This document shows, piece after piece, positions 22,906 through 33,814 of a stretch of DNA of 64,000 nucleotides. Below the pieces are notes generated by a model, which ran no database searches, was not told where the DNA came from, and saw nothing but the letters and a program-made list of their open reading frames with translations. Source of the DNA: Ariolimax columbianus (lineage: Eukaryota > Mollusca > Gastropoda > Stylommatophora > Arionidae). The translations under genes were made by a program, and so were the position numbers. Positions within the stretch are counted from its first letter, which is position 1; every line of letters starts with the position of its first letter. Location: contig JAVGWX010000005.1 in the NCBI GenBank assembly GCA_036924085.1, positions 82,078,666 to 82,142,665 of the forward strand, in the 5' to 3' direction.

Positions 22906-23289
22906 GATATCGTAGATTCTCAAACATTTCCTCTTTGTGTTGTCTCGCTCTTAAAGAATGTTCTAGTTTATCGGACATCAATGAGAGCTATTACAGAATG
23001 TCACCAAGTTTGAAAATATTGATGAAACTACAACCTCAAGAAACGATGCGAAAGGAAATGTCACGGCTTCTGCTTTTTGGCCTGAATTGAAATTTTTTTT
23101 AAATGTTTTCCTTAATAATCGTTTGAGAGATACTATATTTTAGAATTGGTTTACTTATTTTGATAATAATCGGATGATATTGTGGCTTGTGGACGAAGGG
23201 TATAAAACCTGCAAGGATGTGCAGGAGAAACTGGAGAAGACAAAGAAGATGAAAATGTTGGGTGGTGTCCCGAAAGTATATGAGAAGTG
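22906..23289. other. No recognised feature
   Basis: Unique-looking sequence between GAT-rich blocks. Confidence 0.3.
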
Positions 23290-24086
23290 GACGAAAATGT
23301 TGGTGCTGATGATTATTCTCATGATGATGATGATGATCATGATGGTGATGACAATGGTAATTGCTGTCACGAAAAACAAAAAATAAAAATGAAGAAAGTG
23401 TGGTTGATTTTAGTGATGAAGGGATGGTCTTGGTGGTGATCATGATGGTGACACCAGGAATGATAGTGGTGATGGTGGGGATGATAGTGGTGATCATGGT
23501 AATGATAGTGGAGATGATGGTGATGATAGTGGCAGGATCATTGTGATGATGGGGGTGATAGTGGTGATCATGTTAATGATAGTGGGGATGATGGTGGTGA
23601 TAGTGGTGGCCATAGTGGGGGCGATGGTTGATGATAGTGGCATGATCTTTGTAATGATGGAGGTGATATTGGTGGTGATAGTGGTAGTGATAGGGGTGGT
23701 GATAGGGGTGGGGATAGTGGTGGTGATAATGGTGGTGATAGTGGAGGTGATAGTGCGGGTGATGGTTGATGATAGTGAAATGATGGTTGTGATGATGGAG
23801 GTGATAGTGGTGGTGATAGAGGTGATAGTGGTGGTGATAGTGGTGGGGATAGTGGTGGGGATAGTGGTGGTGATAGTGGGGGTGATAGGTAATGATAGTG
23901 ACTTGATCGTTGTGATTATGGGGGGTGATAGTGGTGGTGATAGTGGTGGTGATAGTGGCATGATCGTTGTGATAATGTTCGGTGAAAGTGGTGGTGATAG
24001 TGGGGGTGATAATGGGGGTGATGGTTAATGATAGTGGCAGGATCGTTGTGATGATGGTGGTGATAGTGGTGGTGATAGTGGGGGTC
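23290..24086. repeat. GAT/GGT-rich array, part 3, with recurring islands
   Basis: GATAGTGGTGGT units are punctuated by a recurring GTGGCATGATCGTTGTGAT island near 23530, 23637, 23775, 23898, 23955 and 24034, at irregular spacing. The last 13 bp (24074-24086) are the left target-site duplication of LINE copy B. Confidence 0.9.
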
Positions 24087-26721
24087 TTCTTCTTCTTCTT
24101 CTTCTGCGTACACAGTCAGACAGTAACCATTATTTTTTCGAAAAAAGCGGCGGTCATCCTGAGGCTCTCGCTACTGCCATAGAGCTTGTCTTGCAGTTCC
24201 ACTGGTAATGGCCACATCTGCTCTCTCTGATCCTCGTATGTCGGGCAGTTCTGCAGCAGATGTTCAGTGGTCATTTTGCCAGTACCGCACGGGCATTCGT
24301 CGGTACTCCCTATCTTCAATTTGTTGAATAGGTGGTACCTCAGTCTGTTGTGGCCAGTGCGAAGTCTGAAGACAACGACCTGCTCTCTTCGGTTCAACTG
24401 GTAATAGGCATCGTTTTTGGTGTAACCAGTATGTTCGGTTTCCCATTTGGTCATGTATCTGGCTTTGATAAGCCGTTTTGACTCTTCGTACGTCATACTG
24501 GTATCTGTTTGTGGTAGTCTTGCACCTTCTTTTGCCAGTATGTCTGCCTCCTCGTTGCCTTGGATGTTGCAGTGTGCCGGGACCCACTGTACCACTACCC
24601 TTTTTGGTGCGGACTGCTGGCACAGTTTGCAGAGTGCTGCTCTTAAGTCATTAAGCTCAGTGTTTTTCTGGCTTTTTAGCGCTGTGACTACGGCGAGAGC
24701 GTCTGTCAGCAGGACTATATGGCTCTCATTTTCACTGTGTGTCACCATTTCTTCCACTGCCGCCCTCAGTGCCTCTGTCTCCGCTCTGAAATTGCTTGTG
24801 CACTTACCAGTAGCGAATGACAGTGTTATTTTTCTGCCATTTGGTAGGTTCAGGAATGCTCCTGCCCCTCCGTTCTGTGTAGTGTTTGTTACAGAACCGT
24901 CGGTGTATGCATGGGTCCAGTCCATGCTTGGGTAGCTTTTCGTTATGAAGCTTAGGGTAGTGTCTCTCCTTTCTTTTTCAGTCTGGCAGTTTTTGTTTGC
25001 AATACCTGGTATATTTTCTACCACCTCTGGAAATATATCCTGCCTCCAAGTAGGTTTGCGTACAGTAGTGATGGATTTTGGTGTTGTTAGTGCGTTTATG
25101 GGATCTTCGTGCATCTTTGCTTTGGCTATTTCTGCAAAGTTTCTCCGCTTTAGTTTCCCATTTCCCAAATTGTTTAGTCTTTGGTACATTGGGTGGTCCG
25201 TCAGTCTTCGGAGTTTCTCTGACTGCAGCTGGGCTCTGCAGTCTCTTCTATCGGTCATGGATTGCAGTTTTGTAATCTTTTCAAGTTCTACAATTGGCGT
25301 TGACTTCATGCCACCTGTTATAATTCTCATGGCTTGGTTTTGAAGTTTGTTAACTTTATCGAAGTTCGCCTTCGCTGCTGTTGTCCATGCCGCAATGCCA
25401 TACTCGAGAACTGGTCTCACTCTTCCAGTGTACAGTTTCTTTAGTATGCCTTCGTCTGCTCCCCAGCTTGTGCCAGCAAGTTTCCTCATGATTGCCATTC
25501 TTTCTCTGGCTTTCATTCGGTTTCGCTCAATCTGACTTTTCCATGTCATGCGCCGATCAAATGTGACTCCCAGATAGGTTGGGTTGTCGTTTGGCTGCAG
25601 GATTTTGCCATTTAGACTTAATTTGGTACTTTGGGGTTTTAATGAAAGCGAGAATATTGTGCACGTGGTTTTCTCCTCGTTTATTTTGACCAGCCATGAG
25701 TTCGCCCACTCTTCCAGCGATGTTAGGGCCGTCTGCATCCGATTTCTTGCTATGGTGAGATTCTTTTCAGAGGTCCACATAGCCAGATCGTCTGCAAACA
25801 TTGAGCTATGGACTCTTCTTGGTATATTCTCTGTAATATCGTTTATATATACCAGGAAGAGTGTGGGTGACAGTACTCCCCCTTGGGGTACTCCCTGCTC
25901 GAGTGTCACCTTTTTGCTCATCTGCCCTTGTACTTGGACTCTGGCCGTTCTTTGTTTGAGGTAGTGGTTGATCCACTTGTACATTTTCCCACAAACATCA
26001 CTTCTTCTTAGCTTGACTCTAAGTCCATCTTTCCAGACTTTGTTAAATGCCTTTTCCAGATCCACCCAAACAGCTACTGTGTGTTTCTGTGCCTGGTAGG
26101 CATCTTCTATCTCCTGGGCTATGAGGATGACCTGGTCCTCAGTGGATCTGTGCTGTCTAAAGCCGGCTTGCTGTGGAATTAGTATTCGTTTTTCTTCCAG
26201 ATGCCACATCAGTCTGGTGTTTATCATCCGTTCCATCAGCTTGCCGACACAGCTCAGTAGGCTGATGGGCCTGTATCCATTTGGATCTGTTTTATCCTTT
26301 CCTGTTTTTGGTACTGGTACCAGTATTGCATCTTTCCATGCCTGGGGTACAATACCCCTTTTCCAGCTTTGGTTCAGGACTGACAGTAGTTTCCTCTTCG
26401 CTGTTTGGCCCAGCCCCATCAGCATTTCGTTTGTTATCCCATCTTTTCCGGGGGATTTCCTTTTCTTTAGTGTTCTCATAGCCTCTTCCATTTCGCGCAT
26501 TGTAAGTTTGGCCATCATGTGCTCTTCGGGAGCCGTATTTATGTTTTCGTGTCCCTTTAGCTCTTCGCTAATGTCTGTATGCTTTTCTGCAGGGACCTCG
26601 ATGTGGTTTGCTCTGGCATAGTGATTGACAAAGGCGTTTGCGGCTTTCTTACCTGTGATCAAGTTCTCGCCCTGCTTGATAGTAATTTGTTTATTTGACG
26701 GGGTTTCGTCGTTCATGGCTC
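24087..26721 (-). mobile_element. RT-RNase H LINE copy B, 5'-truncated, ORF intact from RT to the stop
   Basis: It is inserted in the GAT-rich array and flanked by GATAGTGGGGGTC at 24074-24086 and 26722-26734, read as a 13-bp target-site duplication. The array contains related strings, so the exact length could be off by a base or two. After the stop only CTGTGTACGC precedes an (AGA)6-like tail, so the 3' UTR is about 10 nt. The 5' end falls a few bases before an ATG, so the endonuclease part is missing. This is the youngest-looking LINE copy here. Confidence 0.93.
24116..26716 (-). CDS. Reverse transcriptase-RNase H of an I/jockey-like LINE (partial, endonuclease missing)
   Basis: The 866-residue frame is open to its stop. 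RT domain: SPGKDGITNEML about 88-99, NGYRPISLLSC, GFRQHRSTED, motif A VDLEKAFNKVW with catalytic D219, motif B EQGVPQGGVLSP, and motif C FADD at 307-310 (D309, D310). The usual second D of AFD in motif A is N here, but the catalytic first D is kept. RNase H domain: YTDGS with D606, FRAETEAL with E646, LLTDALAVV with D672, and the H715-N721-D725 block (HCNIQGNEEAD), so the DEDD set is complete. A C-x-C-x8-H-x4-C cluster lies at C808, C810, H819 and C824. RT followed by RNase H points to the I-superfamily side of jockey-like LINEs. Full relatives carry an upstream endonuclease, absent here. The first ATG sits at the truncation point, so it may not be a native start. The protein probably has RT and RNase H activity if made, but the copy cannot move by itself. 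Confidence 0.9.
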   Translation of the reverse strand: MNDETPSNKQITIKQGENLITGKKAANAFVNHYARANHIEVPAEKHTDISEELKGHENINTAPEEHMMAKLTMREMEEAMRTLKKRKSPGKDGITNEMLMGLGQTAKRKLLSVLNQSWKRGIVPQAWKDAILVPVPKTGKDKTDPNGYRPISLLSCVGKLMERMINTRLMWHLEEKRILIPQQAGFRQHRSTEDQVILIAQEIEDAYQAQKHTVAVWVDLEKAFNKVWKDGLRVKLRRSDVCGKMYKWINHYLKQRTARVQVQGQMSKKVTLEQGVPQGGVLSPTLFLVYINDITENIPRRVHSSMFADDLAMWTSEKNLTIARNRMQTALTSLEEWANSWLVKINEEKTTCTIFSLSLKPQSTKLSLNGKILQPNDNPTYLGVTFDRRMTWKSQIERNRMKARERMAIMRKLAGTSWGADEGILKKLYTGRVRPVLEYGIAAWTTAAKANFDKVNKLQNQAMRIITGGMKSTPIVELEKITKLQSMTDRRDCRAQLQSEKLRRLTDHPMYQRLNNLGNGKLKRRNFAEIAKAKMHEDPINALTTPKSITTVRKPTWRQDIFPEVVENIPGIANKNCQTEKERRDTTLSFITKSYPSMDWTHAYTDGSVTNTTQNGGAGAFLNLPNGRKITLSFATGKCTSNFRAETEALRAAVEEMVTHSENESHIVLLTDALAVVTALKSQKNTELNDLRAALCKLCQQSAPKRVVVQWVPAHCNIQGNEEADILAKEGARLPQTDTSMTYEESKRLIKARYMTKWETEHTGYTKNDAYYQLNRREQVVVFRLRTGHNRLRYHLFNKLKIGSTDECPCGTGKMTTEHLLQNCPTYEDQREQMWPLPVELQDKLYGSSESLRMTAAFFEKIMVTV

Positions 26722-27110
26722 GATAGTGGGGGTCAATATGATGGTTTTGGTGGTGATGATGGTAGGGATGATGATGGTGATGATGATGGTGACGATAGTG
26801 GCATGATGGTGATGATTGTTATGAGGGTTATAATGATGGTGATGATGATGGTGACGATAGTGGCATGATGGTGATGATTGTTATGAGGGTTATAATGATG
26901 GTGATGATTGTTATGAGGGTTATAATGATGGTGATGATTGTTATGAGGGTTATAATGATGGTGATGATTGTTATGAGGGTTATAATGATGGTGATGATGG
27001 TCAGGTGATGATGAATATGATGATGATGTTTATCGCTGTTACGAAACAGAATAAATAACAGATGGTGATGATGACAGTTACAACGATGATAATAGCGTCG
27101 ATGACCATTA
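26722..27110. repeat. GAT-rich array, part 4, with a 30-bp sub-array
   Basis: The array resumes after the LINE. From about 26868 to 26995 a 30-bp unit (GTGATGATTGTTATGAGGGT then TATAATGATG) is repeated about five times nearly perfectly. Confidence 0.92.
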
Positions 27111-28059
27111 GGAAAATCTGTAAGATGAAAACAAATATAAAACACAAATTCTCCTAAAGTACACAAATACGAACCGAAATAAATTATTCCCAGCGGGTAG
27201 GGGACACTAGCTATTGACAGTGATATATTTTCAACTCGCGAAAACCTACACCGAATTACAGAAAAGAATGGCTAGTAATTGACACTCGATACTAGAAAAA
27301 GACAAAGCTAATGGATAAGGCGAGCTGTGCGACAAAATGAAGTGTTACATGAATCAGTCAAAATCGTGACATCTCCCTGTGGAGCATCAACAAATACACG
27401 CCAAGTTCTATCGTTCCGTACCTTTCTCCGGCATTGTTCGTGGCTTCTGTTCTCTCTGTTTGACTCGAGCTCTCTTCTCCGTGTCTGTGTTCGTGTCATG
27501 TGCCTCTACTTCCCTACGTATTCAATAAAACATACTGCCTGGCAATGCTTTCAACTAGTGTCCCTAATGAGTGTCGTGCTGAACGCCGAGTTATATCTGG
27601 TCTCATATTCCATATTACACGAGGTTAAGTCAGTAAGTAGGTCACAAACTGATACGGGAAAGCTGAAAAATGTAGTTGGTAGTTCCTGTAGGTATCATTA
27701 GAAATAATAGAAGCATCAACAGGTGTCAATGAGTCAAGCCAGCGTTGAGAATCTCATTATGCAGAACATTGTGTCATGGATACCTCTTCTACGGATACCT
27801 TCAGTAGGTCTGTGTTTTCGTCGTCAGTTTTATATTTGTTCATCTTGTCCTCTCTCCTTCGTACGCCCGTCTGGTTGTTGACTGTCCCGTTTTGTGGTCG
27901 TCTACCTTTAGTATGTCGATCAAAACGTCTATCCTTGGTATGCTTCCCTTGTATGTCCTTCGTACGCATGATTGGTTGTCGTCTGCACTCTGTGTGCCTG
28001 TCTGGTGAGCGTCTACCTGTATATGCCCGCCTTGTCATACTCGTTTAGTCGGTGTCTGT
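27111..28059. other. No recognised gene; possible degenerate margin of the next array
   Basis: Small frames have no recognisable motif. From about 27780, TCGTCTA-, TTGTCTG- and GTATGC-type words resemble heavily decayed units of the 30-bp array that follows. Confidence 0.3.
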
Positions 28060-28412
28060 TCTTTGTTCGTCTATATCGCTGTCAGCTGCACGTTATGATC
28101 CTCTGTGGTTGTTGTCTACACTTCGCATACTCGTCTAGCCATTGTCTATTCTTCAGATACCCGTCAAGTAATGATCTACTCTTCAGATACCCGTCTAGTC
28201 ATTATCTACTCTTCAGATACCCGTCTAGTTATTGTCTACTCTTAGATACCCGTCTAGTCATTGTCTGCTCTTCAGATACCTGTCTAGTCATTGTCTACTC
28301 TTCAGATACCCGTCTAGTCATTGTCTACTCTTCAGATACCCGTCTAGTCATTGTCTACTCTTTAGATACCTGTCTAGTCATTGTTTACTCTTCGCATACT
28401 CGTCTATTTGGT
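28060..28412. repeat. 30-bp minisatellite, about 10 copies
   Basis: The unit is ATTGTCTACTCTTCAGATAC then CCGTCTAGTC. The core at 28150-28390 is nearly uniform. One unit is one base short at about 28241, shifting the frame of the repeat peptide. Confidence 0.93.
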
Positions 28413-29274
28413 CTGTCCTTCGTATGCCTACATGGCTAACGACTGCATTTTGTGGGACAGTCTGGTCTACCTACACTTCAAGAACAGAGCCTGCTCCCAA
28501 GTGCGCTGCGTGAGCTTGACGTGGCGATCATTACATTGTCTCTTATCCTGACGCGAGCCATGTCAACCACTCTTTCTTGTATTCGTACGGCTATTCTCCT
28601 ATCCGCCTCAACCAGGTCTTGCCACTGGATCCAGGTAGTTCAGAATGATATAGAGACGTTGTCGATGTACGACTTTAGTTCCATTGCTGGTGTAGTTCAG
28701 GGGTTATAAGACTGAGGGCAACAGGTCACTTAGCCGTACTCCTCCTAACTTAATTAAATTACAATCCAGCGTAAGTGACATCCTCGGACACACCAAACAA
28801 GTCTTATGTTGCTATCTTCGCTTGAGATGAAAAAGCTACTATTATTGGAAGAAAAAAGACGTGTAATGACGATGATTATTTAAATCAATACCACACAGGC
28901 AGTCAGGAAAAACACATGACATTCAACTAACCTTAATGACTGGTTGTATCTTCCTTATCCGAACTTCAGTACAAGCTTCATTACTATTAGTTTGAATTTT
29001 TCAGTGGATGCGTATTGAATTTCTTGAGGTAACTAAATCGTGGCTCCAACAGGTACAGTAGACAATGAAATCAAGGAACTCTCGAATATATTAATGGCGA
29101 ATTGCAAAAATGTCGCTGTTTCTTCTATGAATAGCAACTACTTGTGTAAGATGCAAGATAGGCTTCAATTGAAGAATATGCGTGCAGCATCAGTGGCGGC
29201 ACCAGCAAAAATTCGAATGTTTTGATATGTTCACTATAATGTGGAATAATTAAGCTCTTATTAAGGTTAATCCA
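28413..29274. other. No recognised feature
   Basis: Two small plus frames (28452-28709 and 29040-29225) have no motif I recognise. No splice context was judged convincing. Confidence 0.3.
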
Positions 29275-29440
29275 TGGCGTCTACTACACCAAACAGATGG
29301 TCAGAACACTGCTAATTCATGGACGTCTACAATATCAGATGGTCAATACACTGCTAATTCGTGGCCGTCTACAAAATCAAACAGATGGCCAATACACTGC
29401 TAATTCTTGGCCGTGTATTACTCCAAACAGATGGTCAATA
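29275..29440. repeat. About 50-bp tandem repeat, 3.5 copies
   Basis: CAGATGGTCA-(A/G)AACACTGCTAATTC and GGCCGTCTAC recur four times with small length changes. Confidence 0.8.
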
Positions 29441-30165
29441 CATTGAAAGAACCGAACAAATTCGATCTGTGCTTTAAATGTCCAGGTAATTTCTCAAACA
29501 ACAATCACGGAAACTATTCAACAACAAAACGTGCCGTCCAGAAAACAACGATATGTAAAAAACAAGTCCGAAAGAAGCGACCCAGCATTTAAGCGTGGTC
29601 AACACGCATCTAGACACAACAATATTGGTAACCAAAATCAGTCCTAGAAGTGGCAAATACGCCCCGCTAGAATAATTAGACATTCTGACGGATAGTAAGT
29701 ATTTCGTACGTTATATTTAAGAAATGATCCTTCCACGGTATTCCTATAATCTATCTGAATCCTTTCATTTTCACCGCCAGAGTTTTTAATTCTAGTTTAT
29801 AATTAAATGTCCATGTTTTCCACACTTAAAGGTTTACAAAGAGAATCAATGTTTACAGTGATTTTATCTTAGAATTTAAAGATGTGTGGTATATGACAAA
29901 ACAAATGTTTGGGAAAAGTGCATTTGAATTGTAATTGTTTTCCAAATGAAGTCATCTGTGAAAGTAACATACACTGAAGCACTGGTTGTATACAGACTAT
30001 GCAGAGTCTTCTAAACCAGTATACAAATTTTAAGCTAAGTTAGAATCAATGTGCTATTGAGGTAGCAGGACTCATTTTTAAATAATTTAACAATTGTAAT
30101 GATCGATGATCAAAAACTAAGTTGCCTTTTAAAAGTTGTTATTAAATAAAATAGATGCGGCACTT
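29441..30165. other. No recognised feature
   Basis: AT-rich unique sequence. Confidence 0.3.
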
Positions 30166-30189
30166 GGATTCTTCTTCTTCTTTTTCTTC

Positions 30190-30221
<32 letters not shown>

Positions 30222-32745
30222 CTTCTTCTTCTTCGTACGCTGTCAGAAGTCAACTTGTATTTGTTCGAAGAAAGCAGCTGTCATCCTGCGGCTATCGACA
30301 ATGCCATAGAGCTTGTCTAGTGTTGGCACTGGTGATGACCACATGTGCTTTCTCTGGTCCTCGTATGTCGGGCAATTTTGCAGCAGATCTTCGGCGGTTG
30401 TTTTCCCTGTACCACAGGTGCATTCGTCAGTGCCACCTATCTTCAGTTTATTGAATAGATGATACCCCAGTCTGTTGTGGCCTGTGTGGAGTCTGAAGAC
30501 CACGACCTGCTCTCTTCTGCTCAACTGGTAATAGCCATCATTTTTTTTGGTAGCCAGTATGCTCTGTTTCCCATTTGGCCATGTATCTGGCCCTAATAAA
30601 CCTTTTAGACTCTTTGTAGGTCACACTAGAATCTGGTTGTGGTAATCTTGTACCTTCTTTTACCAGTCTGTCTGCCTCCTCGTTGCCTTGAATGTTACAG
30701 TGAGATGGAACCCACTGCACCACTACTCTTTTTGGTAAGGACTGCTGGCATAGTTGACAGAGTACTGCTCTTAAATGATTAAGTTCTGTATTTTTCTGGC
30801 TTTTTAGTGCTGTAACCACGGCCAGGGCATCTGTAAACAGGACTATCCTGCTTTCATTTCTTTCGCCTGTCAGCATTGCTTTTACTGCACCCTTCAGTGC
30901 TTCTGCCTCCGCTCTGAAATTGCTTGAGAATTTTTCAGTTGCCCCTGACAATGTTATTTTTTTGCCATTTATTGGACTCCGGAATACCCCTCCCCCTCCA
31001 TTATGTGTTGTGTTTGTTACAGAACCGTTGGTGTATGCATGGGTCCAGTCCATGCTTGGGTAGTTTTCCGCTATGTACCTCAGGGTTATGTCTCTTCTTT
31101 CTTTTTCAGACTTGCTGTTCTTGTTTCCAATACCTGGTATATTTTCTACCACCTCTAGAATGATATGCTGCTTCCATGTGGGTTTGCGTACAGTAGGGAT
31201 GGACTGTGATTTTGTTATGGTGTTCATAGGGTCTACGCTCATCTTTGATGTGGCTATTTCTGCAAAGTTTCTCCACTTTATTTTCCCTTTTCCAAATCTA
31301 TTTAGTCTGATGCATTGGATGGTCTGTCAGTCTTCTGAGTTTCTCTGCTTGCTGCTGGGCACTGCTGTCTCTTCTCGGTCATGCATTGCAGATTTGCAAT
31401 CTTGTCAAGTTCTACAATTGGCGTTGACTTCATGCCTACTGTTATAACTCTCATGGCTTGGTTTTGAAGTTTGCTAATTTTATCAAAGTTCGCTTTTGCT
31501 GCTGTTGCCCATGCCGCAATGCCATACTCGAGAACTGGTCTCACTCTTCCAGTGCACAGTTTCTTTAGTATTCTTTCGACTGCTCCCCAGCTTGTGCCAG
31601 CACGTTTCCCCATGATTGCCATTCTTTGTCTTGCTCTCATTCGGTTTCTCTCGATCTGACTTTTCCATGTCATGCGCCGATCAAATGTGACGCCCAAGTA
31701 GTTTGGTTTGTCGTTTAGCCGCATATATTTGCCATTAAGACTTATTTTGGTGTTCTGTGGTTTGTTTGAAAGGGAGAATATCGTAGATGTTTTTTCTTCA
31801 TTTATTTTGACCAGCCATGATTTCGCCCACTCCTCCAGCGATGTTAGGGCCTGCTGCATCCGATTGTTTGCTACGGTGAGATTTTCTTCAGAGGTCCACA
31901 TGGCCAGATTGTCTGCAAACATGGAGCTGTGGACTCTTCTTTGTATATTCTCTATGATGTTGTTTATATACACCAGAAAACGTGTGGGTGACAGTACTCC
32001 CACTTGGGGTACTTCTTGCTCCAATGCTACCTTTTTGCTCATCTGCCCTTGTACTTGGACTCTGGCTGATCCATCTGTACATTTTACTAGATACTTCACT
32101 TCTTCGTAGCTTGACTTTAAGTCCCTCTTTCCGCACCTTGTCAAATGCCCTCTCTAGATCCACACAACCACTTCTGTATGCTTTTTCTCTTAGTAAGCAT
32201 CCTGTATTTCCTGCGCTATGAGAGTGATACGTCCTCCGTGGATCTATGTTGTCTAAATCCTGCTTGCTGTGGAATGAATATGTGTTTTGCTTCCAGATGC
32301 CACATCAGTCTGGTGTTTATCATACGCTCCATCAGTTTACCTACACAGCTCAGTAGACTGATAGGCCTGTATCCATTTGGATCTGTTCTATCTTTTTCTT
32401 TCTTTGGTACTGATATAAGTACAGCATCTTTTCATGCCTGCGGCACAATTCCCCTTTTCCAGCTTTGGTTCAGGACTGACAATAACTTCCTCTTTGCTGT
32501 TTGGCCCAACCCCATCAGCATTTCATTTGTTACCCCATCTTTTCCGGGAGATTTCTTTTTTTTTAAAGTTCTCATGACCTCATTCATTTCATTCATGGTT
32601 AGTTTGGCCATCATGTGCTCCTCTGGTACAATCTTGATGTCGTCGTGGCTCTTTTGTGACTCAGAGTACTTCTTATTTATGTCCACTCTGTTCCCGTTAA
32701 CCAGTTTTCAATTTATTTGGCAACTTACTCACCTATTACATGGGA
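30166..32745 (-). mobile_element. RT-RNase H LINE copy C, decayed
   Basis: Same family as copy B, closest to copy D (shared SPINGKKITLSGATEKFSSN and PVPTLDKLYG segments). It ends in a long TTC/GAA tail (plus-strand 30168-30236, about 23 units) 10 nt after its TGA stop. The 5' boundary near 32740 is uncertain and no duplication was recognised. The endonuclease is absent. Confidence 0.85.
30243..32686 (-). pseudogene. LINE copy C ORF, RT-RNase H, broken by several frameshifts
   Basis: Open pieces run, in protein order, at 32686-32432 (pre-RT with SPGKDGVTNEML), 32144-31302 (motif C region MFADNLAMW, where the usual ADD reads ADN), 31242-30538 (RNase H with HAYTNGSV, where the usual TDG reads TNG, and NEEADRLVKEG), and 30524-30243 (C-terminal Cys/His cluster DECTCGTGKTTAEDLLQNC). 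Key acidic positions in both domains are changed (ADD to ADN, TDG to TNG). Even apart from the frameshifts the enzyme would be inactive. Confidence 0.85.
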
Positions 32746-32769
32746 CTTTAATTTTCTAAATGATCTTAT

Positions 32770-32946
32770 ATAACTGGAGCAAGAAAAATAAGACCGTGGC
32801 GACCAAGACTAACCTTTACCTCTCAGGCATGTAGGGACATTAAAGTACCAAGTTATGCTGCAATAAAGAGAACTGCACACAATAGAGTAAAATGGAGAGA
32901 TCTACTCATACAACCTTACAACCAGTCTCCGGACTTACCAAACATA
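32770..32946 (+). pseudogene. Possible LINE C-terminal relic
   Basis: A plus frame reads VPSYAAIKRTAHNRVKWRDL then LIQPYNQSPDLPNI and a stop. The A-x-R-x-x-W-R pattern near a stop is common at the C-terminus of RTE-like endonuclease/RT proteins. No other motif supports it. Confidence 0.35.
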
Positions 32947-33395
32947 TAATGATGATGAAATAATCTTTGATGAGGTACTCTAGCAAAGGCCTTAGCAAAA
33001 TCAAGATACATGACATCGACTATCATTTTCGTGACCTCCCCCATAAATTCTAATAGTGATTAGGCACGATCTCCCTCTAGTAAACCCATGCCGACTATTT
33101 CTGATTAGATTAAACGTGTCTAAATGCATGACAATGTTTTCTTGGATTATTGGCTATAACAATTTACAGACTATGCTGGTTAAACGCATCGGTCTATATT
33201 TTGCTGGATCTGATTTTTTGCCCTTTTTAATAAGGGGATCACTCCTACATCTTTCAAATCCCCTGGATCAATCTCTTTTGCAAGTGACTGAGAACATGAT
33301 ATAGCCAGTGGCTTTGCTAGTTGGTCTATAAATTCAAAAAGCATTTTTGGATGAATACCATCTTGACCTTGACATGTATCCAATTTACGCATGCG
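32945..33395 (-). pseudogene. CR1-like LINE relic, RT fingers to palm
   Basis: The minus strand has GQDGIHPKMLFEFIDQLAKP then LIKKGKKSDPAKYRPMRLTS, a VCKLL segment and HGFTRGRSC. These match the CR1-like order 'GPDGIHP', 'PIFKKGKKSDP-NYRP-SLTS', 'HGFR-GRSC'. The pieces are spread over more than one frame with stops. It lies head to head with the RTE-like scrap that follows. Confidence 0.7.
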
Positions 33396-33520
33396 AAAAA
33401 TGGACAGTCTATAGCAGGCATGTCAGGAAACGTTATCATGTCCATGTAAACTGTCTCCGCAGACTGCTCAGGATCAGGTGGCAGGACAGACTCTGTAGTC
33501 CTCAGCAGAGCGACATTATA
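33375..33520 (+). pseudogene. RTE-like LINE relic, post-RT segment
   Basis: The plus frame contains YACEKWTVYSRHVRKRYHVH then CLRRLLRIRWQDR. This corresponds to the 'YG-E-WT-x-x-x-x-x-x-x-L-x-x-FH-x-x-CLR-x-I-x-x-I-x-WQD' block of RTE-like elements. After it the match is lost in about 15 codons. Confidence 0.65.
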
Positions 33521-33814
33521 TGTCAGACATACCCTGCTGCTGAGAACCCAGATCAGATGGACAGGGAGTATTGTAACTTTATACAGGACTTAGTTAATTT
33601 GAACATGGCTTTACATGATCCTCGGCACACTATCACACGGCATTGGACATTCGACCAACAAAGTTGAATTTATTGCGTTATTTCCTATCAAAATGTTGCA
33701 TTTTCTAGTCATTTGTCGACACAGTAGAAATGTTACATTTGTGTTACCTATTATCAGCACAATACAAGTGATACCTATGCTCGCATTTCATCAATGATCA
33801 GCATAGTTTTATAT

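Noticed and set aside
21398..24028. His-rich and Val/Met-rich frames in the GAT tract (possible metal-binding or membrane proteins)
   Set aside because: Trinucleotide repeat translated in different phases.
24447..26621. Several plus frames of 60-166 codons opposite LINE copy B
   Set aside because: Antisense shadows of the RT-RNase H frame. The same shadow peptides appear opposite copies A, C and D.
24116..26716. Host gene with RNase H domain
   Set aside because: Bounded by a target-site duplication and GAA tail, repeated in three other copies, and fused to a LINE RT.
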